Made by a program: the position numbers and the translations under genes. From NCBI GenBank assembly GCA_016722565.1, contig JADKIU010000003.1:1-64000 (forward strand): 64,000 bases of DNA, written 5' to 3'. The DNA comes from Bacteroidota bacterium (lineage in GTDB: Bacteria; Bacteroidota; Bacteroidia; 2-12-FULL-35-15). Positions within the stretch are counted from its first letter, which is position 1, and each line of letters starts with the position of its first letter. Of this stretch, positions 1-9,510 are shown piece after piece. Under the pieces are notes generated by a model. That model was not told where the DNA came from, did not search any database, and saw nothing but the letters and a program-made list of their open reading frames with translations.

Positions 1-84
1 AAGTACAAACATGAATGCAAAATAGACGGCAACTACCATTGCCAAAAACAAACATCCGTTTATAACCAATTTTTTTATGTGCAT
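1..84 (-). CDS. Partial CDS, start of the gene downstream of the MBOAT acyltransferase (runs off window)
   Basis: Only the first 28 codons are inside the window. The start ATG (82-84) overlaps the TGA of the repaired MBOAT reading frame (84-86) in a TGATG arrangement, which indicates translational coupling. The visible peptide begins MHIKKLVINGCLFL and stays hydrophobic, so it is a signal peptide or membrane anchor. In alginate-type acetylation operons the gene after the MBOAT protein often encodes an SGNH/AlgX-like or related secreted partner. That role is an inference from position only, because no catalytic part is visible. Confidence 0.5.
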   Translation of the reverse strand, partial: MHIKKLVINGCLFLAMVVAVYFAFMFVL

Positions 85-1510
85 CAGAATTGAAAATAAA
101 TAAAATCAGTTTGACCAAAATAACCAAACATAAGAATGAACACCAAAATCAGCATACAAGGCCATATTAAAAAATTTCGACTTCAATACCAAACGGTTCT
201 TTATGAGTCCATCCATTTTAACATCTGAAAGGATAAATAAGAAAAGCAAAAATACGGTAAGCAGTATGGTTGCTAGTTTCATTACAGAAAGCAAATGAAC
301 ATCCTGTATCGAATAATTTGAAAAATCAAAAATTTTATAAATGATTACTTTGGCAACCGATAAATCTTTTGCTCTGAAAAAGATCCAGGCAAACACTGCT
401 AAATGAAATGTAAAAACAATTTTAATCCATTGGATTGGCATCGATTTGTTTTCCATATATCTTTTAAATGCAACGGAAAGCAAAAGGGCTGCGACTAAAT
501 AAAAGCCATGCAATGCCCCCCAAATGATAAAAGTCCAGTTTGCCCCATGCCAAAATCCACTAACAATAAAAACAATAAATAAATTGTAATACCATCTCCA
601 TTTTAAAACCCTGTTGCCTCCCAAAGGAATGTATAAATAATCTCTAAACCAGGAAGACAATGAAATATGCCAACGTTCCCAAAATTCTTTTATTGATTTT
701 GAAATATAAGGGGTTTTGAAATTCTCCATCAAATCGTACCCCATTACTTTTGCAGCACCGATGGCAATATCAGAATATCCTGAAAAATCACAGTAAATCT
801 GAAAGGCGAAACAATAGGTAGCAAATAACAAGGAAATCCCATCGTACTGTTCCGGAGAGTTATTAGCTTAGTTTACAATTACAGACAATCGATCAGCAAT
901 TACTATCTTTTAAAAGCCCCACAACATCATTTTTAATCCTCACGATTCTACCGTAATCCACATCATTTTTTTTTCTCAATTGAGGTAAAATATTTTGTGG
1001 TCGTTCAATTGGTCCTGCAACCAATTGTGGATAAAACATTACATAAAGTGCATAGATTCCAAAATGGCGCTCTGCTTTAAAATTTCCTCGATAAATTTCT
1101 ATCGTATAACTCATCGCTTGAAATGTATGAAACGACAATCCGATTGGAAGGATGATTGACAAATATGGAATTGGTGATTCGAAACCCAATGTTGCAGTTA
1201 ACCGATCGATATTTTCAATGAAAAAATTATAATATTTAAAAACCGCTAATACTCCAATATTTGCGACTAAGCTCATAATCAAAAAGAGTCGTTTTCGTTT
1301 TGCTCCGGTGGCAGTTTCAATCAAAATTCCAGCGAAATAATCAACAACAATGGTCGCACCTAAAATTAAAATGTAATATGGAATAAATGCCATGTAAAAA
1401 TAGCAGCTTGCTAATAAAAGCAACAACCATCTGTAACTATACGGCAAAATAAAATAGAGCAGCGTAACGAGAGGAAAGAAAAGAAAAAAATCAAACGAAT
1501 TAAATAACAT
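84..1510 (-). pseudogene. MBOAT-family O-acyltransferase (AlgI/PatA-like), broken by several lesions
   Basis: This is a polytopic membrane O-acyltransferase of the type that acetylates exopolysaccharide. The N-terminal 190 or so residues (MLFNSFDFFLFF to GPIERPQNILPQL) and a C-terminal part (QIYCDFSGYSDIAIG, FWERWHISLSSWFRDYLYIPLGG, FWHGANWTF with the conserved His) are both clear but lie in different frames. Between them the frame changes near 943-947. The continuing frame (GLKMMLWGF, then KIVIADRLSVIVN) contains TAA at 910-912 and again at 868-870 before NNSPEQYDGISLLFATY. A further frame change near 149-153 separates MALYA from ILMFGYFGQTDFIYFQF, the usual family ending, with TGA at 84-86. 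Contracted T and A runs at 907-915 could be sequencing error, but the stop at 868-870 is not a simple run contraction. So this may be a real pseudogene. It follows the GT4 gene by 49 bases. Confidence 0.75.
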
Positions 1511-1559
1511 TAGTATCCGATAAATGCGATTTATACACTACAATTAAATATACGCAAAT

Positions 1560-2789
1560 TTAAGAACGAGTTCGTTGAACAATTTCGTTGTAAAATGCAT
1601 TATAATTTACTTCAGCTGAAAAATGATCCAACCAAAACTGCCTTACGCCTTTTCTGTATTCCGGAGTATTTTTGTTTCCTGAATAAAATCCATCAACAAT
1701 GGCTGCAACAGCTTTTATATCAAAATCTTTTTCAATTAATGCACCGGTTGTATCATTTACAATTTCAGAAATCCCTCCTACATTGGTTGCAACACAAGGA
1801 ATACCAAAACTAATTGCTTCTTGAATAGATACGGGTAAACTTTCCGTTTCACTCGTAGTAATAAACAAATTCACGCTGTTCTTTTTATAAAAATTTAATA
1901 TTTCTTGATTGGATACACTTCCTCTAAATTCAAAATGTGCTGAGTCGGGAAGGGATTTCGCCTTTTCTTTTAAATCGTTCATTAAAAAACCATCTCCAAA
2001 ATGCACCCATTTGAATTCAAATTTTAATTGTTTCAAAATTTCAATGATGAGATGGACACGTTTTAGAGGAATTAAATTAGAACAGGATACAATTGTAAAC
2101 ATGCCTTGACTAGCAAAAGGGTTCAATCCGTAATCGTTGGTGCCCCAATATTGCAATTGCACCTTATCCTCAAAACATTGTTTCTTTTTGATATAATTTG
2201 TTCCAAACAAAGAATTGGGATAAATGGCGGAAGTATTTTTATAGATAAAAAAGCGGAATGGTAAATAGTTACCCTCGTGACGTTCATCGTAAATATCAAA
2301 GCCACCACATCTGAATATAAAACGATTGATATCCTTTTTATATTTAAGAACCGAAAGTGCCAACGCCCAATCATTCATCCAAAACGAATAGTGAACATGT
2401 TTTTTATCAGAAAAACCTGACAACTGCTTAATGCATGCTGCATCATAGAAGGCTCTAATTAAAAGGGAATTGAAGCTTCTAATTTTCTTTATGAAATAAA
2501 ATTTGTTGTTACAATGAATAAATTCGCTCCAAAGTATCCATAAAATCGAACCAAAATTCTTAAAAAAAATACCGAAAGAATTTAAATTCGAGCGATCATT
2601 GATTGCATCTAACACAATCACATTATCGGGCACAGTTCTCTTATCCCCAGCTTTTGAAGACTTCGGATGAATATATATTTTCTCAAACTTTTTAGAAAGA
2701 ACTAGTATTTCATTTTCTAAAACACTTTCTCCTTTTCCATATGGAAAACTAGCGGTATATAACTGAAGTACGGTACTTCTTGCATTCAT
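1560..2789 (-). CDS. Glycosyltransferase family 4 (GT-B) protein
   Basis: A 409-residue retaining glycosyltransferase of the GT4 type, expected to act on the cytoplasmic side in polysaccharide assembly. The C-terminal half has the nucleotide-sugar binding pattern: IVSCSNLIPLKRVHLII, then NLFITTSETESLPVSIQEAISFGIPCVATNVGGISEIV, which contains the E-x7-E-like motif. The N-terminal part (LQLYTASFPYGKGESVLENEI) resembles the acceptor domain of capsule and exopolysaccharide transferases. The ATG start lies 4 bases after the stop of the T9SS propeller gene, so the two are probably co-transcribed. Sugar donor and acceptor cannot be told from sequence. Confidence 0.85.
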   Translation of the reverse strand: MNARSTVLQLYTASFPYGKGESVLENEILVLSKKFEKIYIHPKSSKAGDKRTVPDNVIVLDAINDRSNLNSFGIFFKNFGSILWILWSEFIHCNNKFYFIKKIRSFNSLLIRAFYDAACIKQLSGFSDKKHVHYSFWMNDWALALSVLKYKKDINRFIFRCGGFDIYDERHEGNYLPFRFFIYKNTSAIYPNSLFGTNYIKKKQCFEDKVQLQYWGTNDYGLNPFASQGMFTIVSCSNLIPLKRVHLIIEILKQLKFEFKWVHFGDGFLMNDLKEKAKSLPDSAHFEFRGSVSNQEILNFYKKNSVNLFITTSETESLPVSIQEAISFGIPCVATNVGGISEIVNDTTGALIEKDFDIKAVAAIVDGFYSGNKNTPEYRKGVRQFWLDHFSAEVNYNAFYNEIVQRTRS

Positions 2790-2793
2790 AAAC

Positions 2794-4998
2794 TTACTTT
2801 TGAATAATCATTTTACCGCTTCTCACAGTATTGGATGATGTAATCGAATAAAAATAAACTCCGTTAGATAATGAAGAAGTATTTAATTGATATACCTGAT
2901 GATTATTTTCTTGATAAGACACAAATGGTAATTCAATTTTTTTACCAATTGCATCCAAAATGGTTAGTGTGTAATTTCCTTCTGTTTTATCAACATCAAA
3001 CTGCAAGAAAGCTTCATCTACTGCAGGATTCGGATAATTCAACAATTCAGCGTAATCAAATGTATTCGTTGGGTAATTTGTTAGTATTGTATTGCTGTAT
3101 TCCAATAAACTATGACCTTGTGTCGCAAACCATGCATCCCCTGCTGCATCAAAATTAATATCATTGATGTAATTGTAAGGAGCACTCACAAAGCTACTTA
3201 ATGTGGTCCAAGTTGTTCCTGACAATTTCGCAATCCCAGTATACGTTCCCACCCATTTTGTATCATAACTATCAATTGCGATACTATATATTTTACTGCT
3301 TGGCAATCCGGTTCCTGAAGTAGTATAATTTGTCCAAGTGGTGCCATTAAATTTTGCCAATCCTCCAAACGTAGCTAACCAAACATTTCCAAATTGGTCA
3401 AAATCAATTCCACGAACAGTATTGTGTGGTAAATCAGAGCTCGCTACGGTGTAAGTGGTCCAAGTTGTGCCATCAAAAACCGTCACTCCACCATTCGTCC
3501 CAATCCATTTTTTTCCATCAGGGGCAATTTTTATGCAATTAATATAATTATGCGGTAAGCCTGAAGTAGATGTAGTATAGCTGGTCCAGGTCGTTCCATC
3601 AAAAGAAAACAAACCGGTTCCCCTGCATCCCAGCCATTTTACATTTGCAGTATCAATTGCCAAAGCGAAAGGGTCGTCAAAAATCCCTCCCGGAGTATAA
3701 TAAGTTGTAAAAGTTGTTCCATCAAATTTATCCAATCGTCCTCGATCATGTGTTGTCCACAAAATACCATAAGAATCAAATTTCACAGAATAATTATCAT
3801 CGTCAGAAATCGTTGAATTATCAATGTTGAAATTTGTCCAAGTAGCACCATCATACTTTGTTAAACCAGACTTTTCTCCACCGAACCATAAATTGTTAGC
3901 TGCATCTTTTTCAATGGTATAATAAAAATTCACCATCAAAGTTGTATTGATAAAATCAAACGTTTCCCAAGCCGTTCCACTAAAACGATTCATTTGTGCT
4001 TGTCCTCCTCCAGCTTTACTGCCACGCTCACTGGTAATCCATTTTTTTCCGGAAGCATCAGCCATTACAATTGCGACATTATCTCTCGGCAATCCGGAAT
4101 TACTGCTGTTATAGTTTGTCCAGATAGTTCCATTAAATTTACCAACTCCTCCGCCATAGGTTTCTGCCATACCGTATGTGCCATACCAAATACTTCCATC
4201 CGGCTCAGGTAATATAGTAACAACATTTTTGTAGGATAATCCTGAATTGGTGGTTGTGTAGGTGGTCCAAGCAGTATCATTAAATTTCGCAATACCTCTA
4301 CTTGTTCCAAACCACTTTTCATTATTCGGTCCTATAGCAATTGTTCTCACAGTATCGCCAGGTAATCCTGAATTTGATTTATTGTAGATGGTCCAGGTTG
4401 TTCCATTAAAGGAAGCAACTCCATTGTATGTGGAAATCCATTTCAACCCATCTAAATCTTCTACAATGCAAGAAACGGTGTCGGAAGGCAAATCGGAATT
4501 CAACCGATCAAAAGTCGTCCAGATTCCTCCAAAATATTTTGAGATACCACCACCATAAGTTCCTGCCCAAACAGTATCATTTTCAATAAATAAGGTACGA
4601 ACACTATTATCACAAATCCCTGAATTAGACGTTTTATATACCGTCCAATTTGTCCCATCATATTTTACCAAACCACGACCAACCATAATTCCTTCATAAT
4701 AACCGGTAGCCCCTCCCCCTGTTCCAAACCAAAAATTACCTGAATTATCTTTTGCAATAGAAAATACATTGTTACAAGGAAGCCCTGAGTTATAGGCATT
4801 AAAATGAGTAGTTGTTTTTGCAACGGTATCAAATTTCATTAGACCACCACTACTCGCAATCCAAATAAAACCATTGTCCTGATAAGCTGAATAGTTCGTG
4901 GTTGGAGTGGTATAGTTTATAAAACCAGGGAACTGTGCTACACCTTCAATTGCAATCAAGAAAAGGCATACGAACAGACTTGAATATATTTTTTTCAT
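2794..4998 (-). CDS. Secreted two-component-regulator-type beta-propeller protein with T9SS type A sorting domain
   Basis: About 735 residues. I chose the ATG at 4998 because it opens a clean signal peptide (MKKIYSSLFVCLFLIAIEGVAQ); an upstream ATG would add 17 polar residues. The body is a long array of about 45-residue repeats of the form W-x-TY-x-x-SNSGLP...NxVxxIxxDxxGxxWxGTxxGxAKFxGTxW, the ligand-binding sensor (Reg_prop) beta-propeller seen at the periplasmic end of hybrid two-component systems. Here there is no membrane or kinase domain. The protein ends in NYPNPAVDEAFLQF...GVYFYSITSSNTVRSGKMIIQK, a Por secretion-system sorting domain. It is therefore expected to cross the outer membrane through T9SS. 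It sits inside a polysaccharide operon between a flippase and a glycosyltransferase, which is an unusual place for such cargo. Confidence 0.85.
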   Translation of the reverse strand: MKKIYSSLFVCLFLIAIEGVAQFPGFINYTTPTTNYSAYQDNGFIWIASSGGLMKFDTVAKTTTHFNAYNSGLPCNNVFSIAKDNSGNFWFGTGGGATGYYEGIMVGRGLVKYDGTNWTVYKTSNSGICDNSVRTLFIENDTVWAGTYGGGISKYFGGIWTTFDRLNSDLPSDTVSCIVEDLDGLKWISTYNGVASFNGTTWTIYNKSNSGLPGDTVRTIAIGPNNEKWFGTSRGIAKFNDTAWTTYTTTNSGLSYKNVVTILPEPDGSIWYGTYGMAETYGGGVGKFNGTIWTNYNSSNSGLPRDNVAIVMADASGKKWITSERGSKAGGGQAQMNRFSGTAWETFDFINTTLMVNFYYTIEKDAANNLWFGGEKSGLTKYDGATWTNFNIDNSTISDDDNYSVKFDSYGILWTTHDRGRLDKFDGTTFTTYYTPGGIFDDPFALAIDTANVKWLGCRGTGLFSFDGTTWTSYTTSTSGLPHNYINCIKIAPDGKKWIGTNGGVTVFDGTTWTTYTVASSDLPHNTVRGIDFDQFGNVWLATFGGLAKFNGTTWTNYTTSGTGLPSSKIYSIAIDSYDTKWVGTYTGIAKLSGTTWTTLSSFVSAPYNYINDINFDAAGDAWFATQGHSLLEYSNTILTNYPTNTFDYAELLNYPNPAVDEAFLQFDVDKTEGNYTLTILDAIGKKIELPFVSYQENNHQVYQLNTSSLSNGVYFYSITSSNTVRSGKMIIQK

Positions 4999-5052
4999 CT
5001 TGGAGTAATCTTGGTTATCAAATTTAGTAAAAAACGGTTGCAAAAACAAACA

Positions 5053-6807
5053 CTACATTGATTGTAGTTTCAAATAACTTGTTTCCACCAATTCATTATT
5101 ATCATTAAACTGAAGTATTCTATCTGTATGAATCAACGTACTATAGCGGTGCGCGATGATGATAATCGTAACTCCTGTTCCTTTTATTTGTTTTAACGTT
5201 TCGTTCACTTCTTCCTCTGTTTGATTATCCAATGCCGAAGTAGCCTCATCAAAAATGATGAGTTGACTATTGTGATATAAAGCGCGAGCAATCAGAATCC
5301 GCTGTTTTTGTCCTCCACTCAAATTCTTTCCTTCTTCATCAATCAGAATATCTAAGGGGTTGCGGCCATTCACGAGTGAAGTCAGAGAAGCCATACCAAT
5401 GACCTTATTTAATCGAGCCATATCTATGTTCGTTTCCAAAAAAGCAATATTGGAAGCTAAACTCCCTTTTTCAAGATAAGGCGACTGCTGCACATAACTG
5501 ATATGATTCATCCAGCTTCTCATATTTCGATCATCAATGGAAACACCATCCACTGTGAGTGACCCTTTTTCTGATCTGAGGAAACCGGTAATAATTTTCA
5601 CCAAAGTTGATTTTCCTGACCCAGATTTTCCAATCACTCCTACTACTTCACCTTTTTTAATTGTCAAGTTCATATTTGAGATAAAACATTCGGCTTCATC
5701 TTTAAATCTGAACGAAATTCCATTGAGTTCAATAGCTTTTTCAAAAGAAATTTCTTCTTGCTTTTTATAATTTGCTTCTACATTGCTTTTTAAGGGAGCA
5801 TTATAAATACCAAACAAATACGAAAATTGCTCTAACTGCATTAAGGCAGGAATCACTTTACTGAGCGAGGGAATAATTCGATAACCGGCAGCTGCATATA
5901 CCGCAATCAATGGAATAACAACTGCAGGGTTGTTTGCCATAAATGCACCATAAATAAAAATAACCATTAATCCGCCAACGGTTACCAGCTCAAAAAGTTT
6001 TGCAGGAAATATATTTAAAGTTGTAGTAACAACATTTATTCTATTCAACTTTTTAAACACTCCAATGTAATCATCTATCAATACGGATTCTTTATTTCTA
6101 AGCTTTACATCTATAAAACCATTGATGCCTCGATTACTGTTGGAATACAATTTGGGTGTTTCTCTGTTTTGTTCTTCCCCATAATGTTTTAATCTTTTTT
6201 TAACCAGTCGATGAAATATAAACGCAGCAGGAAAGATGGTAACAATCAATAAAAGAAATACTTTAATATCGAAAATAGCAATCCCTGTTATAATAAGCAC
6301 AACAATTAGCATCTCGGCAGAAAGCAATAGCAAGGGCATCACTAAAAATTTCGAAAAGTGTTGCGGACTAAGTGTTAGTTCACGAATAATTTCAGCAGAT
6401 TGTTTTTTCTGAAAAGTTTGGTAATCTAAATCCATGTAATAACGATACGCTTTCTCACCAATATATTCACTTAAAACAAAAACAAACTTACTCTGTAACC
6501 ATTGACTGTAAAGAATAAATACAGATCTTAAAAAGAAAAAAAAGAATGCACTAACAAACAATATCAATAGAAAGTGATTATTGCTTTCGACATTTAAAAA
6601 TTGTTTCAAGGAAGAAAAAAAACGATTACTGCTGATGATTTGAGGATTTGCAACGGCTGATAAAACAGGAACAAAGGCGGCTAATCCAAATAAATCAACA
6701 ACTCCTGTAAAAAGAATAAGTACCTGCATTCTTAAAAATTTCTTTTTAAAATTTGCAGGTAAAATTTCAAATACTTGACTATATGTTTTGCCGAAAATGC
6801 CTAACAT
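5053..6807 (-). CDS. ABC transporter, fused permease and ATPase (PglK/MsbA-like lipid-linked glycan flippase)
   Basis: A 584-residue half-transporter. The N-terminal 320 residues hold about six membrane segments (for example LLILFVSAFFFFFLRSVFIL). The C-terminal ATPase has Walker A GVIGKSGSGKST near residue 390, signature LSGGQKQR near 495, Walker B LIIFDEATSALD near 520 and the switch His in IAHR near 550. Proteins of this length and type export lipid-linked oligosaccharides or lipid A precursors. Because it lies next to a Wzc-like autokinase and a GT4 enzyme, a glycan flippase role is the most likely. It begins 77 bases after the autokinase gene and could be co-transcribed with it. Drug or lipid export cannot be excluded from sequence alone. 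Confidence 0.85.
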   Translation of the reverse strand: MLGIFGKTYSQVFEILPANFKKKFLRMQVLILFTGVVDLFGLAAFVPVLSAVANPQIISSNRFFSSLKQFLNVESNNHFLLILFVSAFFFFFLRSVFILYSQWLQSKFVFVLSEYIGEKAYRYYMDLDYQTFQKKQSAEIIRELTLSPQHFSKFLVMPLLLLSAEMLIVVLIITGIAIFDIKVFLLLIVTIFPAAFIFHRLVKKRLKHYGEEQNRETPKLYSNSNRGINGFIDVKLRNKESVLIDDYIGVFKKLNRINVVTTTLNIFPAKLFELVTVGGLMVIFIYGAFMANNPAVVIPLIAVYAAAGYRIIPSLSKVIPALMQLEQFSYLFGIYNAPLKSNVEANYKKQEEISFEKAIELNGISFRFKDEAECFISNMNLTIKKGEVVGVIGKSGSGKSTLVKIITGFLRSEKGSLTVDGVSIDDRNMRSWMNHISYVQQSPYLEKGSLASNIAFLETNIDMARLNKVIGMASLTSLVNGRNPLDILIDEEGKNLSGGQKQRILIARALYHNSQLIIFDEATSALDNQTEEEVNETLKQIKGTGVTIIIIAHRYSTLIHTDRILQFNDNNELVETSYLKLQSM

Positions 6808-6884
6808 CTTATTTTAACTGGTAGAATTAATATACAATCTATGAATTTCAAAAAAGCAGGAGATAAAAATGCATTCAAAGCACG

Positions 6885-9257
6885 CTACTTCTTTTTGTTG
6901 TTGCCATAACCATAACCATAGGTATTTCCATAACCGTAACCATAACCATAGCCATAACCATAATTATAGTAATATCCGGAACGCTTACGTTTAACTCCAT
7001 TTAATATAAAACCGAAGTTGGTTACTTTATTTGTACTCACAATTTCTTCTGCTATTTCAACAACTTGTTTTTTAGCAAATTTTGAGTTTAAAACAAACAA
7101 GGAAATATCCACATTTTTCATGATTACCAAGGCATCTGTAATTAATCCAACAGGTGCTGTATCCACAATCACATAATCAAAAACCTCACGACCGTAATCA
7201 AAAATTTCTTTTAAATGCGGACTTAAAATAATCTCAGAGGCATTGGGAGGAGTTGGTCCGGAAAGAATTACACTCAAATTTTCAACGGTTGTCGGCATTA
7301 TCGTTGATGGAATATCAGACTTACCGATTAAAATATTCGTAATACCTACTTCAGAAGTCATCCCCAATGCTTTTTGCACTTTTGGTTTATGTAAATCCAA
7401 CTCTAACAGCAATACCTTTTTACCTGCTTTTGCAAGAATGGTAGCTAAATTGACAGAACAAAATGTTTTACCTTCACCAGGATTGTAAGAAGTTATCAAT
7501 ACAACTTTCGAATTCAATTCACTCGCCATGAATTCCAAATTTGTTCGAATTGCTCTAAAACTTTCTGTTATCGGTGATTTTGAATCTTTATCTACGATAA
7601 TATAATCAGCTGTTGCTTCTTCAGAAAACAAGACTTCGCCTAGTACAGGAAGCTTCGTGATTTTTTTCAATTCGTATATGCTTTCTATTTTTGAATAAAA
7701 AATCACTCTCAGATAAACGACTAACAAACTTAAAATACCACCTACTAGAATAAAATAATAAAGGTATTTTCGTTTATTGGGCTTGATAATACCAATTGAA
7801 TGTGCACTCTCTATAATTTTTGTTTGAGGTAAAATACCTGCGCGGGCAATAACGGTATTGGCTCTTTTTTCCAAAAGATATACATACATTTTTTCATTCA
7901 CATCCACTTTCCGTTGAATGTTCAAAAGGTCTCTTTGTGTTTTTGGAATTCCTTTTATAATGGTTGTATAATCTAATATTTGTTTGTTTACATCATTAAT
8001 TCTTAGTGCAATTCCTTTTTTTGAATTGATGATATACGTTAAAATGTTTTTCTTCAACAAGTCCATCGTTTGATCCAACTCATTGATATTTTTATTTTCA
8101 GAAGTGGAGCTAAACAATTTACTATTTCTGGTCATCTGCATTGCATACAACTCATTGATAGCCGTTTTTAAATAATCATCTCCTTCTTCAATATAAAACG
8201 AAGGAGGAAGCAATTTATCATCTTTGTTTGCACCCACCGCAAGAATGTATTTCTCCAAAGCATCTAAGGACTGAAGCCAAAGTTGAAGTTGTCTCTTTTT
8301 TGCATCGTAATCTACCAACTGCTTAAAGTATTCATCTTCTTGCTTGGGCAGGTCTAATACTGTTTTATCCGACTTATAGGTTTCTAAATCATTTTCGATG
8401 GATGTTAAAACATCCGTTACACCGGTTAACTGCTTTTCAATATTATTTAAGGTATTTTCATTGATTACAAATTGAGCTTCAGAAGTATAATCAATATACA
8501 CCTTAGATAAAGTATCTAAAAAGGTTACGGCACGAGAAGGGATTTGATCTTCCAACGACAATTCTAAAATTGTTGTTCCTTCAATATTTTCAACATTTAA
8601 AGCATTCTTAAAAATATAGGTTAAATAATCTTTGTCATGAATACGAACCAAATAGTTGTAACCACTTAAATCAACAATCGCCTTGTTGTTCACATTATCG
8701 TTTTTACTTACGGTAAAAACAAAATCACTATCTACTATTTCTTTATCAAATTCAAATTTTTTGCTGACTTCATTTTTCCCTTTTTGATAAATAATTTCAA
8801 ATTTATTTTCATCAATAATTTTGAACTTAATATCCTTTTCGTATAAAAAATCAGCAAGATATTTGACATTAAACTCAAAAGGTAATGATTGATATACTTC
8901 GGTTGTTTTTAGTCGCCCAACAATAAAATAAGAAATGTCTAACTTTAACTTTGCTAGGGCTTTTCCAATCAAATCATTGGAAGTGATTACACGAATTTGG
9001 TTAGTATTATCTTGGTAGGCTTGATAATAACCTAACCCTTTATAGATTTGATTCTGATAATCATAGGTTTCATCCGACTTTAATAGAATTTGAGTCTTTG
9101 CAGCGTATATATTAGGAAGCTTATAGGTATAAAAAAAGGCAATACCTGCAGAAAGAAGAACAAAGGAAATGATGATATACCAATTTTTGGTGATGATTTT
9201 TAATAGCGACAATAAATCATCTATTTCTACAATATTGCTTTTCTTATTGCTTGACAT
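6885..9257 (-). CDS. Polysaccharide biosynthesis tyrosine autokinase (Wzz/GumC domain fused to BY-kinase)
   Basis: About 790 residues at the inner membrane, controlling polysaccharide polymerisation and export. The order is: N-terminal Wzz domain with a first membrane segment (NWYIIISFVLLSAGIAFFY), a long periplasmic coiled-coil region, a second membrane segment (YLYYFILVGGILSLLVVYL) near 505, then a cytoplasmic BY-kinase with Walker A SYNPGEGKT near 590, Walker A' VLLLELDLHKPK and Walker B YVIVDTAPVG. The tail is a tyrosine cluster, (YG)n ending NNKKK, which is the expected autophosphorylation site. The ATG at 9257 is preferred over 9287 because a TATATTTG box (9276-9283) lies between them and fits transcription starting just before 9257. 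No Wza-type outer-membrane export gene is visible next to it. Confidence 0.9.
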   Translation of the reverse strand: MSSNKKSNIVEIDDLLSLLKIITKNWYIIISFVLLSAGIAFFYTYKLPNIYAAKTQILLKSDETYDYQNQIYKGLGYYQAYQDNTNQIRVITSNDLIGKALAKLKLDISYFIVGRLKTTEVYQSLPFEFNVKYLADFLYEKDIKFKIIDENKFEIIYQKGKNEVSKKFEFDKEIVDSDFVFTVSKNDNVNNKAIVDLSGYNYLVRIHDKDYLTYIFKNALNVENIEGTTILELSLEDQIPSRAVTFLDTLSKVYIDYTSEAQFVINENTLNNIEKQLTGVTDVLTSIENDLETYKSDKTVLDLPKQEDEYFKQLVDYDAKKRQLQLWLQSLDALEKYILAVGANKDDKLLPPSFYIEEGDDYLKTAINELYAMQMTRNSKLFSSTSENKNINELDQTMDLLKKNILTYIINSKKGIALRINDVNKQILDYTTIIKGIPKTQRDLLNIQRKVDVNEKMYVYLLEKRANTVIARAGILPQTKIIESAHSIGIIKPNKRKYLYYFILVGGILSLLVVYLRVIFYSKIESIYELKKITKLPVLGEVLFSEEATADYIIVDKDSKSPITESFRAIRTNLEFMASELNSKVVLITSYNPGEGKTFCSVNLATILAKAGKKVLLLELDLHKPKVQKALGMTSEVGITNILIGKSDIPSTIMPTTVENLSVILSGPTPPNASEIILSPHLKEIFDYGREVFDYVIVDTAPVGLITDALVIMKNVDISLFVLNSKFAKKQVVEIAEEIVSTNKVTNFGFILNGVKRKRSGYYYNYGYGYGYGYGYGNTYGYGYGNNKKK

Positions 9258-9275
9258 ACCTATAATTTTGCAGGA

Positions 9276-9283
9276 CAAATATA
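9276..9283 (-). promoter_or_regulatory. -7 promoter element (TATATTTG) of the autokinase operon
   Basis: Read on the minus strand the sequence is TATATTTG, a full match to the Bacteroidota -7 consensus TAnnTTTG, about 18 bases before the ATG at 9257. I see no good TTTG at the ideal upstream distance. The 253-base gap from 9258 to 9510 holds this box and the upstream region of the divergent gene at 9511; I see no gene in it. Confidence 0.5.
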
Positions 9284-9510
9284 GCAAATAACTCCATAAT
9301 GCCTTGAAACTTTAGAAGAATGCATAGAAGATATTTTTTTTACATACAAATAAGTCAAATTCACCGCTTTTTTAAACGAAAGGAAATTTTTTATATAACC
9401 AATCGTTGAGTATTTCAATAAATTTTCGTTCTTTTGTAACTAGGACAAATAAACAATTTTAAATCATACTACTACTCAGTTTTAGTTATACTTTTTAATT
9501 CACATAAATC

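Noticed and set aside
6900..6960. Short direct repeats that might suggest a CRISPR or tandem array.
   Set aside because: They encode the Tyr-Gly tail of the autokinase in frame and have no spacers.
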